A DNA stretch of 64,000 bases from Neocallimastix lanati (nom. inval.) (GCA_016946835.1 JACVTC010000033.1:662001-726000); one strand, 5' to 3'. Shown: positions 28,594 through 40,444, counted from the stretch's first letter. Notes: generated by a model not told the origin, from the letters alone. Numbers and translations are program-made.

Positions 28594-28959
28594 TTCGTTC
28601 GGCAGTTGTATCAATTATTCAGTTGTTAAATGTCTTAACCTTAAATTTTGTCTTAAACTCACAAGGTAAAAAGGTGATAAAGAAAAAGAAAAAAAAAATT
28701 ATATTAAAAAATATATGAAAAGAAAAAAGGAGGCTGAAAGTATGTTATCATGTCTAACATGAATAAACTTATATTTATAAAATATTTAAAATTACGTTTT
28801 ATTAAATATTTATTCATTTCGTCATATGATATGATATTGTTATAGCCTTTTTGATTATGTTATTATTGTCATTACCATTAATTTCTTTAAGATGAACAAT
28901 ATTAATTATAATTAAGACCTGGATTATTATGGTTTATTTCAATAAATTGACGAATAAGA

Positions 28960-29221
28960 AGCATCTTGTCGATGACTCTTTTTGCTAGCCATTAGTAAGT
29001 ATTCCCATTAATAGACTATATAATTGTTAGTACAGAGATCGCTTGATCTCTAAAAAGAAATTTGTCACATAAAGCAGCCTATAGGAAATGTTCTTTATAA
29101 TAGCCTTGTTTAGAAAAAGGTCCACATATTTGCTGAAACGGTATGGCAAAGAATTCATTGAGAGTCTGATATGTTTAAGGGAGAGATTGGTGGCCATATT
29201 GTCCTCCCCTCTTATTAATTC

Positions 29222-29236
<15 letters not shown>
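28960..29236 (-). repeat. Dispersed coding-repeat family, copy 1
   Basis: One of three related segments (others at 31684-32085 and 39610-40003). Read on the minus strand, an open frame 29224-29027 gives 65 residues including LKHIRLSMNSLPYRF and VDLFLNKAIIKN. Shared DNA marks on the plus strand are ACTATATAATT.TTAGTACAGAGA, AACGGTAT and TTTAAGGGAGA. Compared with the other copies it lacks about 60 bp after the conserved frame. It is preceded on the coding strand by a long poly-T tract. I do not recognise the protein; it may be an exon of an unidentified transposon or an expanded gene family. Confidence 0.6.
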
Positions 29237-29257
<21 letters not shown>

Positions 29258-31683
29258 AAAAAAATTGTTGACTCTTTTCCCTAATAATTTAATATAATGA
29301 TATATAAAGTTTAATTTTTTGTCACAGTACAAAATACCTATTTTAATTACTAATCTATCCTGAGGTGAAACTATCATTAAATTTATAAAATTTAATACTT
29401 TTTAATTTAATTGTTTATTTTTCATATTAAAGATGTTATTCTTGATTTGGTAAAGAGAAACTGTATTTTCTCAATATGCTATTAAGTACGTTTCTAATTA
29501 TTGTTATGACAAAGAATAGTATAAAATATATTAAAAAGTCAAAAATGATATAATGCTCTGATACTAGGATTGGTAAGACCTTATCTATATAGTGGAGTAC
29601 TTTATTATCAAATCTTCTATTTCCTATTATGAGATAAAATTCATTATTTATTATAAGACTTTTCATTTATAAATATATAAAAATTTGTATATGTATTATT
29701 ATTTATTATTGTTTATTGATCTATATATTAATTGAAAAATAAATCAATCCTAAAAATTTTATATGACAAAAAAAAAAAAAATATATATATATATATATAT
29801 TATAAATATTGCATAATTGCTTGAATTATATTTTCTTCTATTTTCCTGTTTAATAGCTCTATTCAAATAATGATAATAATATATATTAATATATAAATAA
29901 AATAATCAATTACGACCTATTAAAATAAAACAATATAAATAATAATAATAATAAAAAAAAAGGAATGTTATGGTAAAAGTTTAGTTATAGTAATAAATTA
30001 AAAAATAAATTTAGTAGTTTTTATTATAGTATATATAATAAATAAATATTTAAGTATGGCAAGAAAGTTATTAATAATAATAATAAAACCTAGTTATAAT
30101 TTTGTAATAAATAATAATTAAAATTTTAATATACATTAGTAATATTATATATTAAAATTTTTAAATATGATATAAAATTTATAATATTAGAAATAATAAA
30201 ATAATAAAAATATAACAATAAATTATAATAAATTATAATCAATAATAATCAATAATTAATAATTAATAAATAACAATAATATATATTCATAAATAATAAT
30301 AAAAAATGACTAATAATAATAATATCTATTAATTATAACTAATAAATAATTATATATAAGTATAATAATTTTTTAGAAATAAAAAACTTTTTAAAGGAAA
30401 AATCTAGGTAAAAGAATTTTTGATTTACATATATTTATATCTTTTTTGGATAAATAAACAGTAAATTAAAAATTGGAAAAAATTTTAATGAATGAAATAC
30501 TTATTGACTTGAACTTAATAAAGCAAATGAAACTTTAAAAAGTTATTATGGAGTTCTTTTTTAAATAGATACATATTTTGCTCTATTAATAAATAGAAAA
30601 TATTTTCATAATAATCAAATATCAATTATTTATTTAAAATTTAAACAAGAAATTCTTTAAAAATAATATTTAAAAAATATCATTAATGACCTTTAAAAAT
30701 GACAAACTTTAATTATTAGGAAAAATATTAAATTAAAAAAAATCTTATTTAATATTTTCCCTAATAAATAAGAGTTTATGGAAAATATTAAATTAAAAAA
30801 AATCTTATTTAATATTTTCCCTAATAAATTAGGGTATTAAAAGTTTATTGCCTTTATTATTACTATTAATATTATTATTAATACATATATGTATATTTTT
30901 TCTTTTAAATGAAGTATTAAAATACTATCATCATTTTTTTTTCCATTTAAATAAATTATTTGTAATGGTTATAATTCATTTTGAAATTTTTAATTAAATT
31001 AAAATTATGAAAAATTAAATTTAATATAATCAAAAACTAATGATATACATTTTTTCTTTTTTTTTTTTTTTTTTTTTAATTTTATTAAATTTAATATAAA
31101 TCTAACAAAATTAAAAATTGGAAAAATAATTAAATAGTTTTAATAATCATATAATTTAAATATTATATAATATATTAAATTGAATTTAACAATAATAAAA
31201 CAAATAAATTTTCAAAAATATATTAATAAATATTAATAATAATATCAAAAACTATATTTAATAAATTGAAATAATAAAACAAATAAATATTATTTGTTAT
31301 TATTATTATTATTATTTTTTTTTATATTTTTTTCCCTTAAATAATTATTTGAATTTATTCCATTTTGATATTTTAAAATAATAAAAATTATGAAAAATTT
31401 AAATGAAGTATTGAATTTAATATAAATAAATTTAATAAAATTAAGAATTGGAAAAATAATTTTTATAATTTTGTAATTTAAAAATTTTTATAATAAATTA
31501 TATTATATGAAAAGTCTATTAACTTTAATATAATTAAAACAAATAATACTTTAAAATTTTATCGTATTAATAAAAAATTTTACGGATTAATTATCTTATT
31601 ATATTAAAGTTCTTTTTTAAATAAATATGATATATTAACATTTGAAATAAATAGTATTTTAAAATATTTTTCATTTCCATTTT
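29237..31683. other. AT-rich stretch between repeat copies
   Basis: No gene supported. It holds AAT-type microsatellites (about 30180-30340), poly-A tracts and the palindromic duplication listed separately. A short minus-strand open frame at 29436-29666 has no recognisable features and AT-driven composition. Confidence 0.5.
30720..30838. repeat. 60-bp direct duplication of a palindrome
   Basis: Two consecutive units with exact 60-bp period each contain GAAAATATTAAAT, a short A-rich loop, then ATTTAATATTTTCC. Each unit can therefore fold into a hairpin of about 13-14 bp, and the whole is a tandem pair of hairpins. Confidence 0.85.
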
Positions 31684-32085
31684 TTAGGCTGGGTTTAACA
31701 AGAGGGATAATAAAAGAACTTTCAGTTTCTCCCTTAAACGTATCAGTCTCTCAATGAATTTGTTGCCTTACCGTTTCGGTGCTGATGTGGACCTTTCTCT
31801 AAGCAAGATTAATATAAAAGACATTCCCTATAAGCCGCTTTATACTATAAACTTCCTTTCAGTGATCTCTTAAACCATCACAAGAGAGAAACAACTATAT
31901 TAATCCTCTCACAAATCAAAAGCTCTCTGAAGTAGCAATTATATATTTTAGCAACAGGAATACTTACCATGGCGAGCGAACATTAACTTCATTTATAGGA
32001 AAGACCATCCTTGTGAGGAAAAATCGCCCTATATAAATTCAGAAGATTGTAGTGGGATCGATCCAACATTCATTATAAATTTCTT
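31684..32085 (+). repeat. Dispersed coding-repeat family, copy 2
   Basis: Opposite orientation to the copies at 28.9 and 39.6 kb. The frame 31688-31873 reads 61 residues, including FSLKRISLSMNLLPYRF and VDLSLSKINIKDI, and ends in TAA. It is preceded by TTTTTTAG, which could be a splice acceptor. Downstream the DNA remains similar to copy 3 for about 200 bp (for example GGAATACTTA and TATAAATGAAGTTA read in one orientation or the other), beyond the open frame. Family unknown. Confidence 0.65.
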
Positions 32086-32163
32086 TGTTTTGAATAAATA
32101 TAATATAAAATGTCTATTAATATAACAAAATAAATAAAAACTTTTAAAATTTATTATAAAGTA

Positions 32164-32194
<31 letters not shown>

Positions 32195-32250
32195 TATTGC
32201 TTTTATATAAAATGATTTTATACCATTTTAGCATTATGAAATATTAAAAA

Positions 32251-32394
32251 AATAATTTATATAAAATAAAGTATTAAAAAAAATAAAAAATAAAAAAAAA
32301 TAATTTATATAAAATAAAGTATTAAAAAAAATAAAAAATAAAAAAAAATAATTTATATAAAATAAAGTATTAAAAAAAATAAAAAATAAAATAA
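32251..32394. repeat. 48-bp tandem repeat, 3 copies
   Basis: The unit begins AATAATTTATATAAAATAAA followed by GTATTAAAAAAAATAAAAAA. Copies start at 32251, 32299 and 32347. It is A-rich and non-coding. Confidence 0.85.
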
Positions 32395-32704
32395 AATAAA
32401 TAAATTTTTGAATTAATCTTAAGTTTTAAACTTTAATTTATTTTTAGTTCTGTGTAATTATTGAACAATGATCAACATGCTAATTTAATTAATTTTATTA
32501 AATATGAAAAACTAAATAAATAAAAAATTATAATAGTAATGATTATGTATAAAAAAAGTTTATCTTTTTTATTTAAAAAATAACGGCATATTAACGTTTT
32601 ATATTTACTCCAATTAACATAATATAAAATCTTATATAAATTATTATCATATAAAACATTTTTAAACATTGGGTTAAATATTTTCTTGGTTTTTTATGCC
32701 TATA

Positions 32705-32737
<33 letters not shown>

Positions 32738-34284
32738 TGATACAACTTTTTTAATTATATTTTTATTACCAAAATTTAATTATTATTTATATGTTTTAAT
32801 ATTATTCAATTTAAGTAATAATATTTAAAATTAAAAGGGAAAATATATAAAAAAATATTATTTGTTTGTTTAAATATAATTCATAATAACATTTGAAATT
32901 AAAAAGAAGAATTTAAAAGAAAAATATTAAAAAGAATTTAAAAGAAAAATATTAATATAATTCAATTTAAGTAATAATAATATTTAATATTAAAAGAAAA
33001 ATATTAAATGTCATTTTTTATTATTATTATTATTATTATTATCTATGTTATTATTTTATATAATTTTATGTAACATAAAAATTTATTAAATATATATATT
33101 TTAATGTATTTTACATTAAAAATTATATAGTTTTAATATTTTTTTATTTATTTATTTTTTATTTATTTACCTTTTTCTTTATAAACTTATTTTTAATTAT
33201 TTAAATTTTATATATAAAATTTATTATACTTATAAAATTATATATATTTTTCAATTTTCAATATAAAATTTAATAATTAAAAATAAGTATAATAAATTTT
33301 AAATATAATAATTAATCTTTTGAAACATTTTTTATTTAAAATTAATTTAAATTTGTTTATTTATAGAACTTAATTTTAAATATATTTATGAATATATATT
33401 ATTTTTATATTAAATATAATATATATTATTATTATATATTATTAATTATATATATTTTTTATATTTACTTAAATTAGAAGATTAATTTTCTCATTTTTAT
33501 TATATCTTTGAATTTTATCTTTATAAAAAAAAAAAAAGAGATTTAATATATTATATTAAAATATAAAAAGTATCATTTAATTCATTATTTGTCTGAATTA
33601 ACGGCATAATTTTTTTTATTTTATAATTTTATTAATTATTAATTATTACCCAAATCAATTTTAAATAAGCAAATTATAAAAAAAATGAAATATTAATTAT
33701 TCCAAAAAAAAAAAAATAAAATAAAAAAAAAATTATATTATTATCCCATTATATTATTTGAAAAAGTGTATTACAATAATTTCATTTGCCATTAGTATTA
33801 TATTAAAATTTATATATGTTTCTCATCGTCCAATAAATTGTTTCCTAAAGTAAAAATTAAATTAAAAATTATATATTTACAATAAAAATATCATTTTAAT
33901 ATTAATGCAATAATGTATTTTTAAATTATAAATTTATTACTTTTATATTTTAAAAATTTTTTATATAAATAGAAGAAAAATTTACTTTTTTGTTTTTTAT
34001 TATCTAACAAAATAATAAATATAGTTTATATATATATTTTTAGTTTTTATAAATATTATTTTTTAACAAATTGTAAAAATAAATTAATTTTAAATTGTTT
34101 TTACAATAAATAGGAATATTTGTAAATAAATATTTAAATAATTGTATATATTATTTATTATTCAAATCTTCAAAGGTATATTTAATATAAATTGAAGATT
34201 AAAGAATACGTTTGTAAATATATTAGAATATAATATCGCTTCTGGAAAGGATATACTTTAATTAATTATAAGATTTAGACGAAA
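32395..34284. other. Upstream region of the GH43 gene
   Basis: AT-rich with no gene. The segment just before the start codon (about 34200-34284) is less AT-rich (ATCGCTTCTGGAAAGGATATA) and probably contains the 5' untranslated region. No defined promoter element can be assigned with confidence. Confidence 0.5.
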
Positions 34285-36249
34285 ATGAAAACGACATTAT
34301 TTAACTCGATTATTTTAGTAACTATTGCGTTTATTAGTACGGTTATCGGTGCTGGGGAAGCCTCTTTTGGAGGTGTTACTCCCGGTAAATCAATTAAGGA
34401 TTTAAAAAATAAAAATCCTCTTATAACTCACAGATACAGTGCTGATCCTGGTGTTATGGTTTACAAAGACAGAGTTTATGTTTATGCATCAAATGATGGT
34501 GATGTTGCAAACAAAAACGTTGGTGAAAACAAGTATGATCAAATTAACACTATTAATTGTATGTCTTCTTCTGATTTAGTTAATTGGATGGATCACGGAC
34601 CAATTGCTGCTGCCGGTCCAAATGGTGCTGCAAAGTGGGCTAAAAATTCATGGGCTCCACATGCTGCTTGGAAGACTATTAATGGTAAGGATCAATTCTT
34701 CCTTTACTTTGCTAACAGTGGTGCTGGTATTGGTGTTTTAGTTGCTGATAATCCAGCTGGTCCATTCAAAGATCCAATTGGTAAGGCTCTTGTTACTCCT
34801 CAAACTCCAACTTGTAATACTGTTAAATGGCTTTTCGATCCAGCTGTTTTAGTTGATACCGATGGTACAGGTTATCTTTATTTCGGTGGTGGTGTTCCAG
34901 ATGGTCAAAAATCTAATCCAAAGACTGTTCGTGTAGTTAAATTAGGTCCAGATATGACTAGTCTTGCTGGTAATCCACAAGTTATTGATGCTCCATGGGT
35001 ATTTGAAGATTCTGGTATTAATAAGATTGGTAATACTTACTACTACTCTTACTGTACTAACTGGGATAATGGACCATACGGTAATGCAAGAATTGCTTAC
35101 ATGACTAGTAACAGTCCAATGGGTCCATTCACTTACAAGGGTACTTGTTTCAATAACCCAGGTGATTTCTTCCAAACTACTGGTAATAACCACCACACTC
35201 TTGTTGAATTTAAGAATAAGTTCTACATCTTCTATCACACCGAATGGCTTAATAAGCAAGTTTTAGGTAGTCAAAAGGGTTACCGTACCACACATGTTGA
35301 TGAATTACCAGTTTCTAACGGTTCTATTGGTAATGCTAAGGGTACACTTACTGGTCCAGCTCAATTACAAGATGTTGATGGTTCTGCTCTTAACTACGCT
35401 GCTAGTTTCTGTTGGCAAAGTGGTATTAGTGTTAAGGGTCAAGGTCCAGTTACTCAAGTTAATTACGGTCGTGGTGGATGGACTGGTGTTTCTAATGTTT
35501 CTTTAGGAAGTGCATCCTCAATTACTCTTAAGGCTTCATCAGCTTCTGGTGCTACTATTAAGATTTGTACTGACAGTGAAAATGGTAAAGCTCTTGGTTA
35601 CGTTGATATTCCAGCTGGTGGTTCATTACAAAATGTTACTGGTAAACTTAGTGGTGCTGCTGGTACTAAAAATCTCTTCTTCGTTGCTTCTGGCGATGCT
35701 ACTATTGAATCATGGCAATTAGACGGTGGTGCAGGTGCCGGTGCCGGTCCAGCTCCAGCCCAAGAACAAGCTCCAGCTCAAGAACAAGCTCCAGTTACAG
35801 AACAAGCTCCAGCACAAGGTCAAGCTCCAGCTCCAGCTCCAGAACAAGCTCCAGCCCAAAACCCAGCCCCAGCTGATAATGGATGGGGATTCAATGGAGG
35901 TTTCGGTGGATTTGGACAAGCTCCAGCAAACAATGGATGGAACCAACCAGCTCAAAACCCACCCCCAGCACCAGCTAATAATAATCCATGGGGTGGAAAC
36001 TGGAACCAACCAGCTCAAAACCCAGCCCCAGCACCAGCTAATAATAATCCATGGGGTGGAAATGGTTGGAATCAACCAGCTCCAGCCCCAGCCCCAGCCG
36101 CCGCTGCTCCAGCTGCTCCAGCTGGTGGTAATGGTGGTCAATGTGCTGGTATGTGGGCTCAATGTGGTGGTAACGGATATAGTGGACCAACTTGTTGTAG
36201 TCAAGGTACTTGTGTTGTTGTTAATGAATGGTACTCTATGTGCAAGTAA
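34285..36249 (+). CDS. Secreted GH43 glycosidase with CBM6-like and CBM1 modules
   Basis: Probable arabinofuranosidase / xylan-debranching enzyme acting outside the cell on hemicellulose. The 654 residues run in order: signal peptide ~1-23; GH43 five-blade propeller ~40-360; CBM6-like beta-sandwich ~368-480 ([29 protein letters not shown]); Pro/Ala/Gln/Asn linker ~481-618 with Trp-containing repeats ([16 protein letters not shown]); CBM1 at 620-654 ([13 protein letters not shown], ending EWYSMCK). The three GH43 acidic residues are in place: D54 (SADPGVMVY, base), D185 (LFDPAVLVD, pKa modulator) and E241 (FEDSGINK, acid). Intronless; start ATG follows GACGAAA. Codon use is markedly biased (GGT, GCT, CCA, AAC) compared with its neighbours, which suggests high expression. 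There is no dockerin, so it is not expected in the cellulosome. Bacterial-like GH43/CBM6 plus a fungal CBM1 suggests horizontal acquisition followed by fusion. Exact substrate and subfamily not resolved. Confidence 0.93.
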   Translation: MKTTLFNSIILVTIAFISTVIGAGEASFGGVTPGKSIKDLKNKNPLITHRYSADPGVMVYKDRVYVYASNDGDVANKNVGENKYDQINTINCMSSSDLVNWMDHGPIAAAGPNGAAKWAKNSWAPHAAWKTINGKDQFFLYFANSGAGIGVLVADNPAGPFKDPIGKALVTPQTPTCNTVKWLFDPAVLVDTDGTGYLYFGGGVPDGQKSNPKTVRVVKLGPDMTSLAGNPQVIDAPWVFEDSGINKIGNTYYYSYCTNWDNGPYGNARIAYMTSNSPMGPFTYKGTCFNNPGDFFQTTGNNHHTLVEFKNKFYIFYHTEWLNKQVLGSQKGYRTTHVDELPVSNGSIGNAKGTLTGPAQLQDVDGSALNYAASFCWQSGISVKGQGPVTQVNYGRGGWTGVSNVSLGSASSITLKASSASGATIKICTDSENGKALGYVDIPAGGSLQNVTGKLSGAAGTKNLFFVASGDATIESWQLDGGAGAGAGPAPAQEQAPAQEQAPVTEQAPAQGQAPAPAPEQAPAQNPAPADNGWGFNGGFGGFGQAPANNGWNQPAQNPPPAPANNNPWGGNWNQPAQNPAPAPANNNPWGGNGWNQPAPAPAPAAAAPAAPAGGNGGQCAGMWAQCGGNGYSGPTCCSQGTCVVVNEWYSMCK

Positions 36250-36667
36250 ACATATAAAAAATTTATTTAATGAAATTGAAGATTTTAATTTTTTATTAAT
36301 TAATTTTAATACTATTTTAAGAAAGTCAAAAAGTTTTCTACATGTAATTGAATTTTAATAATTTATATATATATATAAAAGTAATAAATAAAATAATTTT
36401 ATAAAAAAAAAAGAAAGAAATAATGGGAAAATTTTAAATATTTAGTTAATATTGAATTGTGTTTGTATAGTGTTTTATGACGTAAAGTGTGTTAATTTTT
36501 TAATTATTTTATTAAAATATATACTTATAAATTATTTTATTAAAGTGAAAATGTATGTTAATAATATAAGAATTATTATTAATAAGAATGAATTGAATTG
36601 TATAAAAAATTAATATTATAGCAATTAATTGAATAGTATAAAAATTAGAATTAATAGAATAAACAGT
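36250..36667. other. 3' flank of the GH43 gene
   Basis: AT-rich and non-coding. It holds the 3' untranslated region of the GH43 gene and the left edge of the decayed copia sequence. No terminator or distinct polyadenylation signal can be singled out because AATAAA is common throughout. Confidence 0.5.
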
Positions 36668-37315
36668 TTAGAATATAATCCACAAGAAAGCGACAACACA
36701 AAACGTTTTCAAGAAACTCATATTCATGTACCAAGATTTCTATTGAATGATGCTTTTTTAAATTTTAAATTTTATGAAAATGAAATTAAAATAGTAAATT
36801 AAATACATAATCGTCTTCCACCTAGAGGTAACGACAATAAATTGCCATAGGAAGTTTTATATTAAAACAAAGTTGAACTTCAATAAATTAAAAGTTTTGG
36901 GGTGTTAAGTATTCTTCAATATCCTAAAGCAATTTAGATAGAAATATGAATATTCCTCAGCTGCATATAGAATCTATGATAAAATAAATAATATAGTAGT
37001 ATGGTTGGAGCTGTTGAATTTTTTAAATATACTCCAGGAAGTTTGAATGGTCCTTCATCTATTCCTAATATAATTACCTTATCAAATATAGAAAAAGAAA
37101 AGGACAGAGTGGACTTTAATAACTATTACTATTACAATAATAGTAATGATATTAGCAATATTGACAGAATTAATAATAATGATACAAATAATGAAAACAA
37201 TAATGTTGATAATAACAATAATGACAATAATGAAAATAATAGTAGTTACAATAATAAAGTCTTGAAAGTATCATTTGAAGTTGGCTCAAATGACTTTCAA
37301 AATAAATATTAATAT
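36668..37315 (+). pseudogene. Decayed Ty1/copia integrase (core C-terminal part and linker)
   Basis: Reading through stops gives YNPQESDNTKRFQ, then LLNDAFLNFKFYENEIKIVN, IHNRLPPRGNDNKLP, EVLY, a frameshift, and YRIYDKINNIVVW. These align in order with the copia integrase pattern YSPQQNG.AER.N, LLND.KLP..FW..A...A.YI.NRLP, NNKTPYEV.Y, LK.FGC and YR.YD...NK. The catalytic Glu of the NG..ER box is Lys here. Several TAA codons sit where Gln or Tyr is expected. An intact 103-codon stretch, 37001-37312, starting MVGAVEFFKYTPGS and continuing Asn/Asp-rich, is probably the linker after integrase rather than an independent gene. No LTRs were located. The element is dead. Confidence 0.72.
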
Positions 37316-37347
37316 CTTTAATTATAATAATATTTATTCAAATAATT

Positions 37348-37543
37348 TGAAAAATTTTATTTGTATTATATGTAAAATTATTTGGAAAAAAAAAACTTAA
37401 TATCTTTAATTATAAAAAAAAACTTATATTTAAATTATTTATTTAAATAATTTAAATAAATATTATTATAATTAAAGATATTAAGTTTTTTTTTTTTTTT
37501 TTTTCCAAATAATTTTACATATAATCCAAATAAAATTTTTCAA
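37348..37543. repeat. Large imperfect inverted repeat
   Basis: The left arm, about 37348-37414, carries TTGAAAAATTTTATTTG, TATGTAAAATTATTTGG, an A-run and ACTTAATATCTTTAATTATA. It returns in reverse complement at about 37463-37543 with one substitution and a longer homopolymer. The spacer is about 50 bp and is itself self-complementary AT sequence. It could be a MITE-like hairpin or a duplication-inversion of the end of the preceding pseudogene, whose flank overlaps it. Confidence 0.75.
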
Positions 37544-37617
37544 GATAGCAACAAAATTTTTTATAATCATAACAGCCAATTTTTTCCCAACAATCTATAT
37601 TTTTAAAATTATTTAGA

Positions 37618-37821
37618 ATGAGGATAATAATTCATATAAATTCTAATAATATTTCAAATTCTGAATTATACAATAATTTAAATAAAAATTTACATAATTT
37701 GAATGAACCAAGTAATAAAGAAACAAATTTAAATGTAAGTGAACAAACTTCAAAGGACAAAAATTCAAATATATATTTTAGCACAATTGAAAGTAAAGAT
37801 ATTTATTTTATTAATTATTAA
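37618..37821 (+). pseudogene. Asn-rich short open frame, probably transposon linker remnant
   Basis: 67 codons, Asn/Ser/Leu-rich, reading ..SELYNNLNKNLHNLNEP.. and SEQTSKDKNSN. Its composition resembles the spacer between copia integrase and reverse transcriptase, and it lies 0.3 kb downstream of the decayed integrase in the same orientation. It has no recognisable domain. It could be a spurious or small hypothetical gene. Confidence 0.3.
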
Positions 37822-39609
37822 TAATAACTTCTTTAATATTCTTTCTGTATAAAATTACAGAAAATTAAAGATTCTTTCGGTTTATAATTTAGCAGAAATG
37901 AATTTAGAAATTCTTATTTTAGAAATTATTTCATTCTTTTTTCTATAAGATCTATTTTCATTTATTAAAATCTATTTCTTGAAACTTCATATTATTAATT
38001 ATCACTAATATCTTTCTAAATATTTCTTGAATAATACTAATACATTTTAAAACCGTTTTTCTTTCAAAAGTATATATAGTACAAACCCCCTTAACCCAAT
38101 AAGCAATTAGAAATATTACGTCGGTTAATTAATTAATTATTATTTTTTTTTTTAATTTTTAAATATTAATTAAACTTATTTCTAATAAAACATATTTTTA
38201 TCTCTCTTTGTGTACCGACCTATTGTGTCTACCTTATTAATTTAAATGAATTTTTATTTTATCTTAAAAATTTTTTAAATAGCATTTTTATTATTAAATA
38301 ATAGATATTATAATCATAGAAAAATTAAAGAACTATATGATTAATTTTTGTTTATTAACAGATTCAATAATTAGGTGGATAAAAAAAATACAAAACCTAT
38401 TTTTTAATGAAATTATTAATTTTAATTTTAAAGATTTAATTAAAAAAAAAAAAAAAAAAAAAAAAATGCATAGAAAATATAAAATATTTTATTTTATTTT
38501 TTTTTTTTTTTTTTGTATTCTGTTTTTTATGATTCATTCTTGAAGGCCTAAAAATTTTTTCATGGTGAAAATAAAAAAAAAAAAAAATAATAATTAAAAT
38601 AATAATAAAACACTTACACAAATATAAAATATTCATTGATAATAAATTATAATTAAATGTATATAAATATTTTTATATATTTCCTTTCTAAATAGTTGAA
38701 ATTTATTTATTCTAATATTAATCATTCATTTTAGTTGTAAATAATTATTTATATTAAAATGTTCTTTATTTCAATTCAATTGTATATATTTTTTTTACTT
38801 ATAATACATTGATAGTTATTTCTAATTTAATTTAATTTTTAAATAATAATTATATTTTTAAAAATTTTTTCTCCAAAATTTTATTATTATTGTTATTTTT
38901 ATTATTATTACCATTATTAATTTTATTTATTATTAAAAAATTTTATTTAATTAAATAAAATTAATTTTATATAATATATAAATTATTAAATTCCTTTGAT
39001 TTTTCTATTAGTTCTTTAATTGTTTTATTAAGAGAAATATCATCATTTTAAATATATTAATTCTTTGATTTTGATTAATATTCAAAAGTTATTATTATTA
39101 TTATAAGAAAAAAATAATAAATAATAAAACTAGAGCAAATAAATATTTAATAATCCTTGCTTATAAATAAAAATATAAATTGTATGTTAATTACTTTTAT
39201 ACTTGTTTGAAAAATGAAAAATAAAATAAAAATAAATATTATCCATAATATATTGAACTTACACACTTCTTATTAATACAATTGCTGAACAAATTACTCT
39301 CATACGATTTAAATTTATGATATCATAAAATATTCCAAATATAAAAAAAAAAAAAAAGATATGTGATCCATCCTATTCTTGAAAACTAATCATTCTTATG
39401 GACTTTATTCTTCTTTAAAAGAGTTCTTTAAAAAAAAATATAATAAAAATATTTAAACTCGTTATTATTAGCATGAGTATCTTTATTAATATTTATTTAT
39501 GAATATTGTATTGAAAATAAATTAAATAAAAAAATAATTCATTAATTTTACCATGAATTTTAGCAACTATTTAATAATATCTTTCCATTTTTTATCCTAG
39601 GGATTAGTT
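37822..39609. other. AT-rich intergenic
   Basis: No gene supported. A slightly GC-richer patch at about 38040-38225 contains ACGTCGGTTAATTAATTAATT and a loosely complementary GTGTACCGACC 75 bp further on. No function can be assigned. Poly-A and poly-T tracts near 38440-38515 generate the apparent Lys- and Phe-rich frames. Confidence 0.5.
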
Positions 39610-40003
39610 AACATACATAAATTTTCTGAATAAACCTCGCGATTACTTCTTGAATTTTTATGAAACAATTCTTATCCTCTTAAGGTGTTTTTACTTATAA
39701 ATGAAGTTAGATATCCGTACACCACGATAAGTATTCCTATTGCTAGACTATATAATTACTAGTACAGAGAGCACTTGATCCGTGAAAGAATTAGAGCATG
39801 TATTTTTCCCTCAATGATGGTTCAAGAGATCACTGAAAAGAAGCTCGTCATATATATCCGTGTAGCGAACGTCTTTTATATTAGCCTTGCTTAGAACGAC
39901 GTTGACATCAAAACGGTATTGTAAAGAATCCAATGAGAGTCTAATACATTTAAGGGAGAAACTGAGGGCCCTATTATCCTCCCTTCTCGTTGATCCCAGT
40001 CTT
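39610..40003 (-). repeat. Dispersed coding-repeat family, copy 3
   Basis: The minus-strand frame 39999-39811 gives 62 residues including LSFSLKCIRLSLDSLQYRF and VVLSKANIKDVRY, followed by LLFSDLLNHH and stop. Relative to copies 1 and 2 it lacks two residues after YRF.. through a 6-bp in-frame deletion. Similarity to copy 2 extends beyond the open frame to about 39610. The conserved peptide and frame suggest that the source sequence was protein-coding. No family recognised. Confidence 0.65.
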
Positions 40004-40105
40004 AAAAAAAATTTTAATAATAAAAATATTTATTTAACATTTTACATATATTTAAAATGAATTAAAATAGTAAATTTTCAATAACTTAATTTAATATACA
40101 TTTTA

Positions 40106-40376
40106 GAGTGTTGCATTTCGCAAAATGTGGCATAATAAATTATTAATAAATAAATAAATAAACTAATAAATAAATAATTTTTATTATTTATAATCACTTA
40201 TTATAAATAAATAATTATTGTCTGTTTTGTTAAAAAGTAACTAAAATAATAAATAAAACAGTTTTATTTATTTCTAAATTTGATTATAATTTATTTATTT
40301 ATTTATTTATGATTATATTAAATTTATTTCTTCAAATCACAACAATATGAACGCCACTTTGAGAAATACAAAACAA
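40106..40376. mobile_element. MITE with terminal inverted repeats, copy A1
   Basis: The left end GAGTGTTGCATTTCGCAAAATGTGGC (shown at 40106-40131) is matched in reverse complement, with mismatches, by GCCACTTTGAGAAATACAAAAC at about 40353-40374. The interior of roughly 220 bp is AT-only with no open frame. It includes AAAACAGTTTTATTTATTTC, which recurs in reverse orientation in the element at 49.7-50.0 kb. No clear target duplication. Confidence 0.6.
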
Positions 40377-40444
40377 TTTATATACAGGTATTTCATTATA
40401 ATTTCGTATTTTTAATTATTAAAATAAAGTAATAATAACTACAC

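Noticed and set aside
31959-31968. AATACTTACC, resembling the 5' end of U1 snRNA
   Set aside because: Only about ten bases match, the rest does not fit U1 stem-loops, and the other two family copies differ at this place.
35719-36204. Antisense and alternate-frame open frames over the GH43 linker
   Set aside because: They are shadows of the GC-biased Pro/Ala/Gln linker and have no independent features.
38337-38636. Overlapping frames with Lys and Phe runs
   Set aside because: They are created by adjacent poly-A and poly-T tracts.
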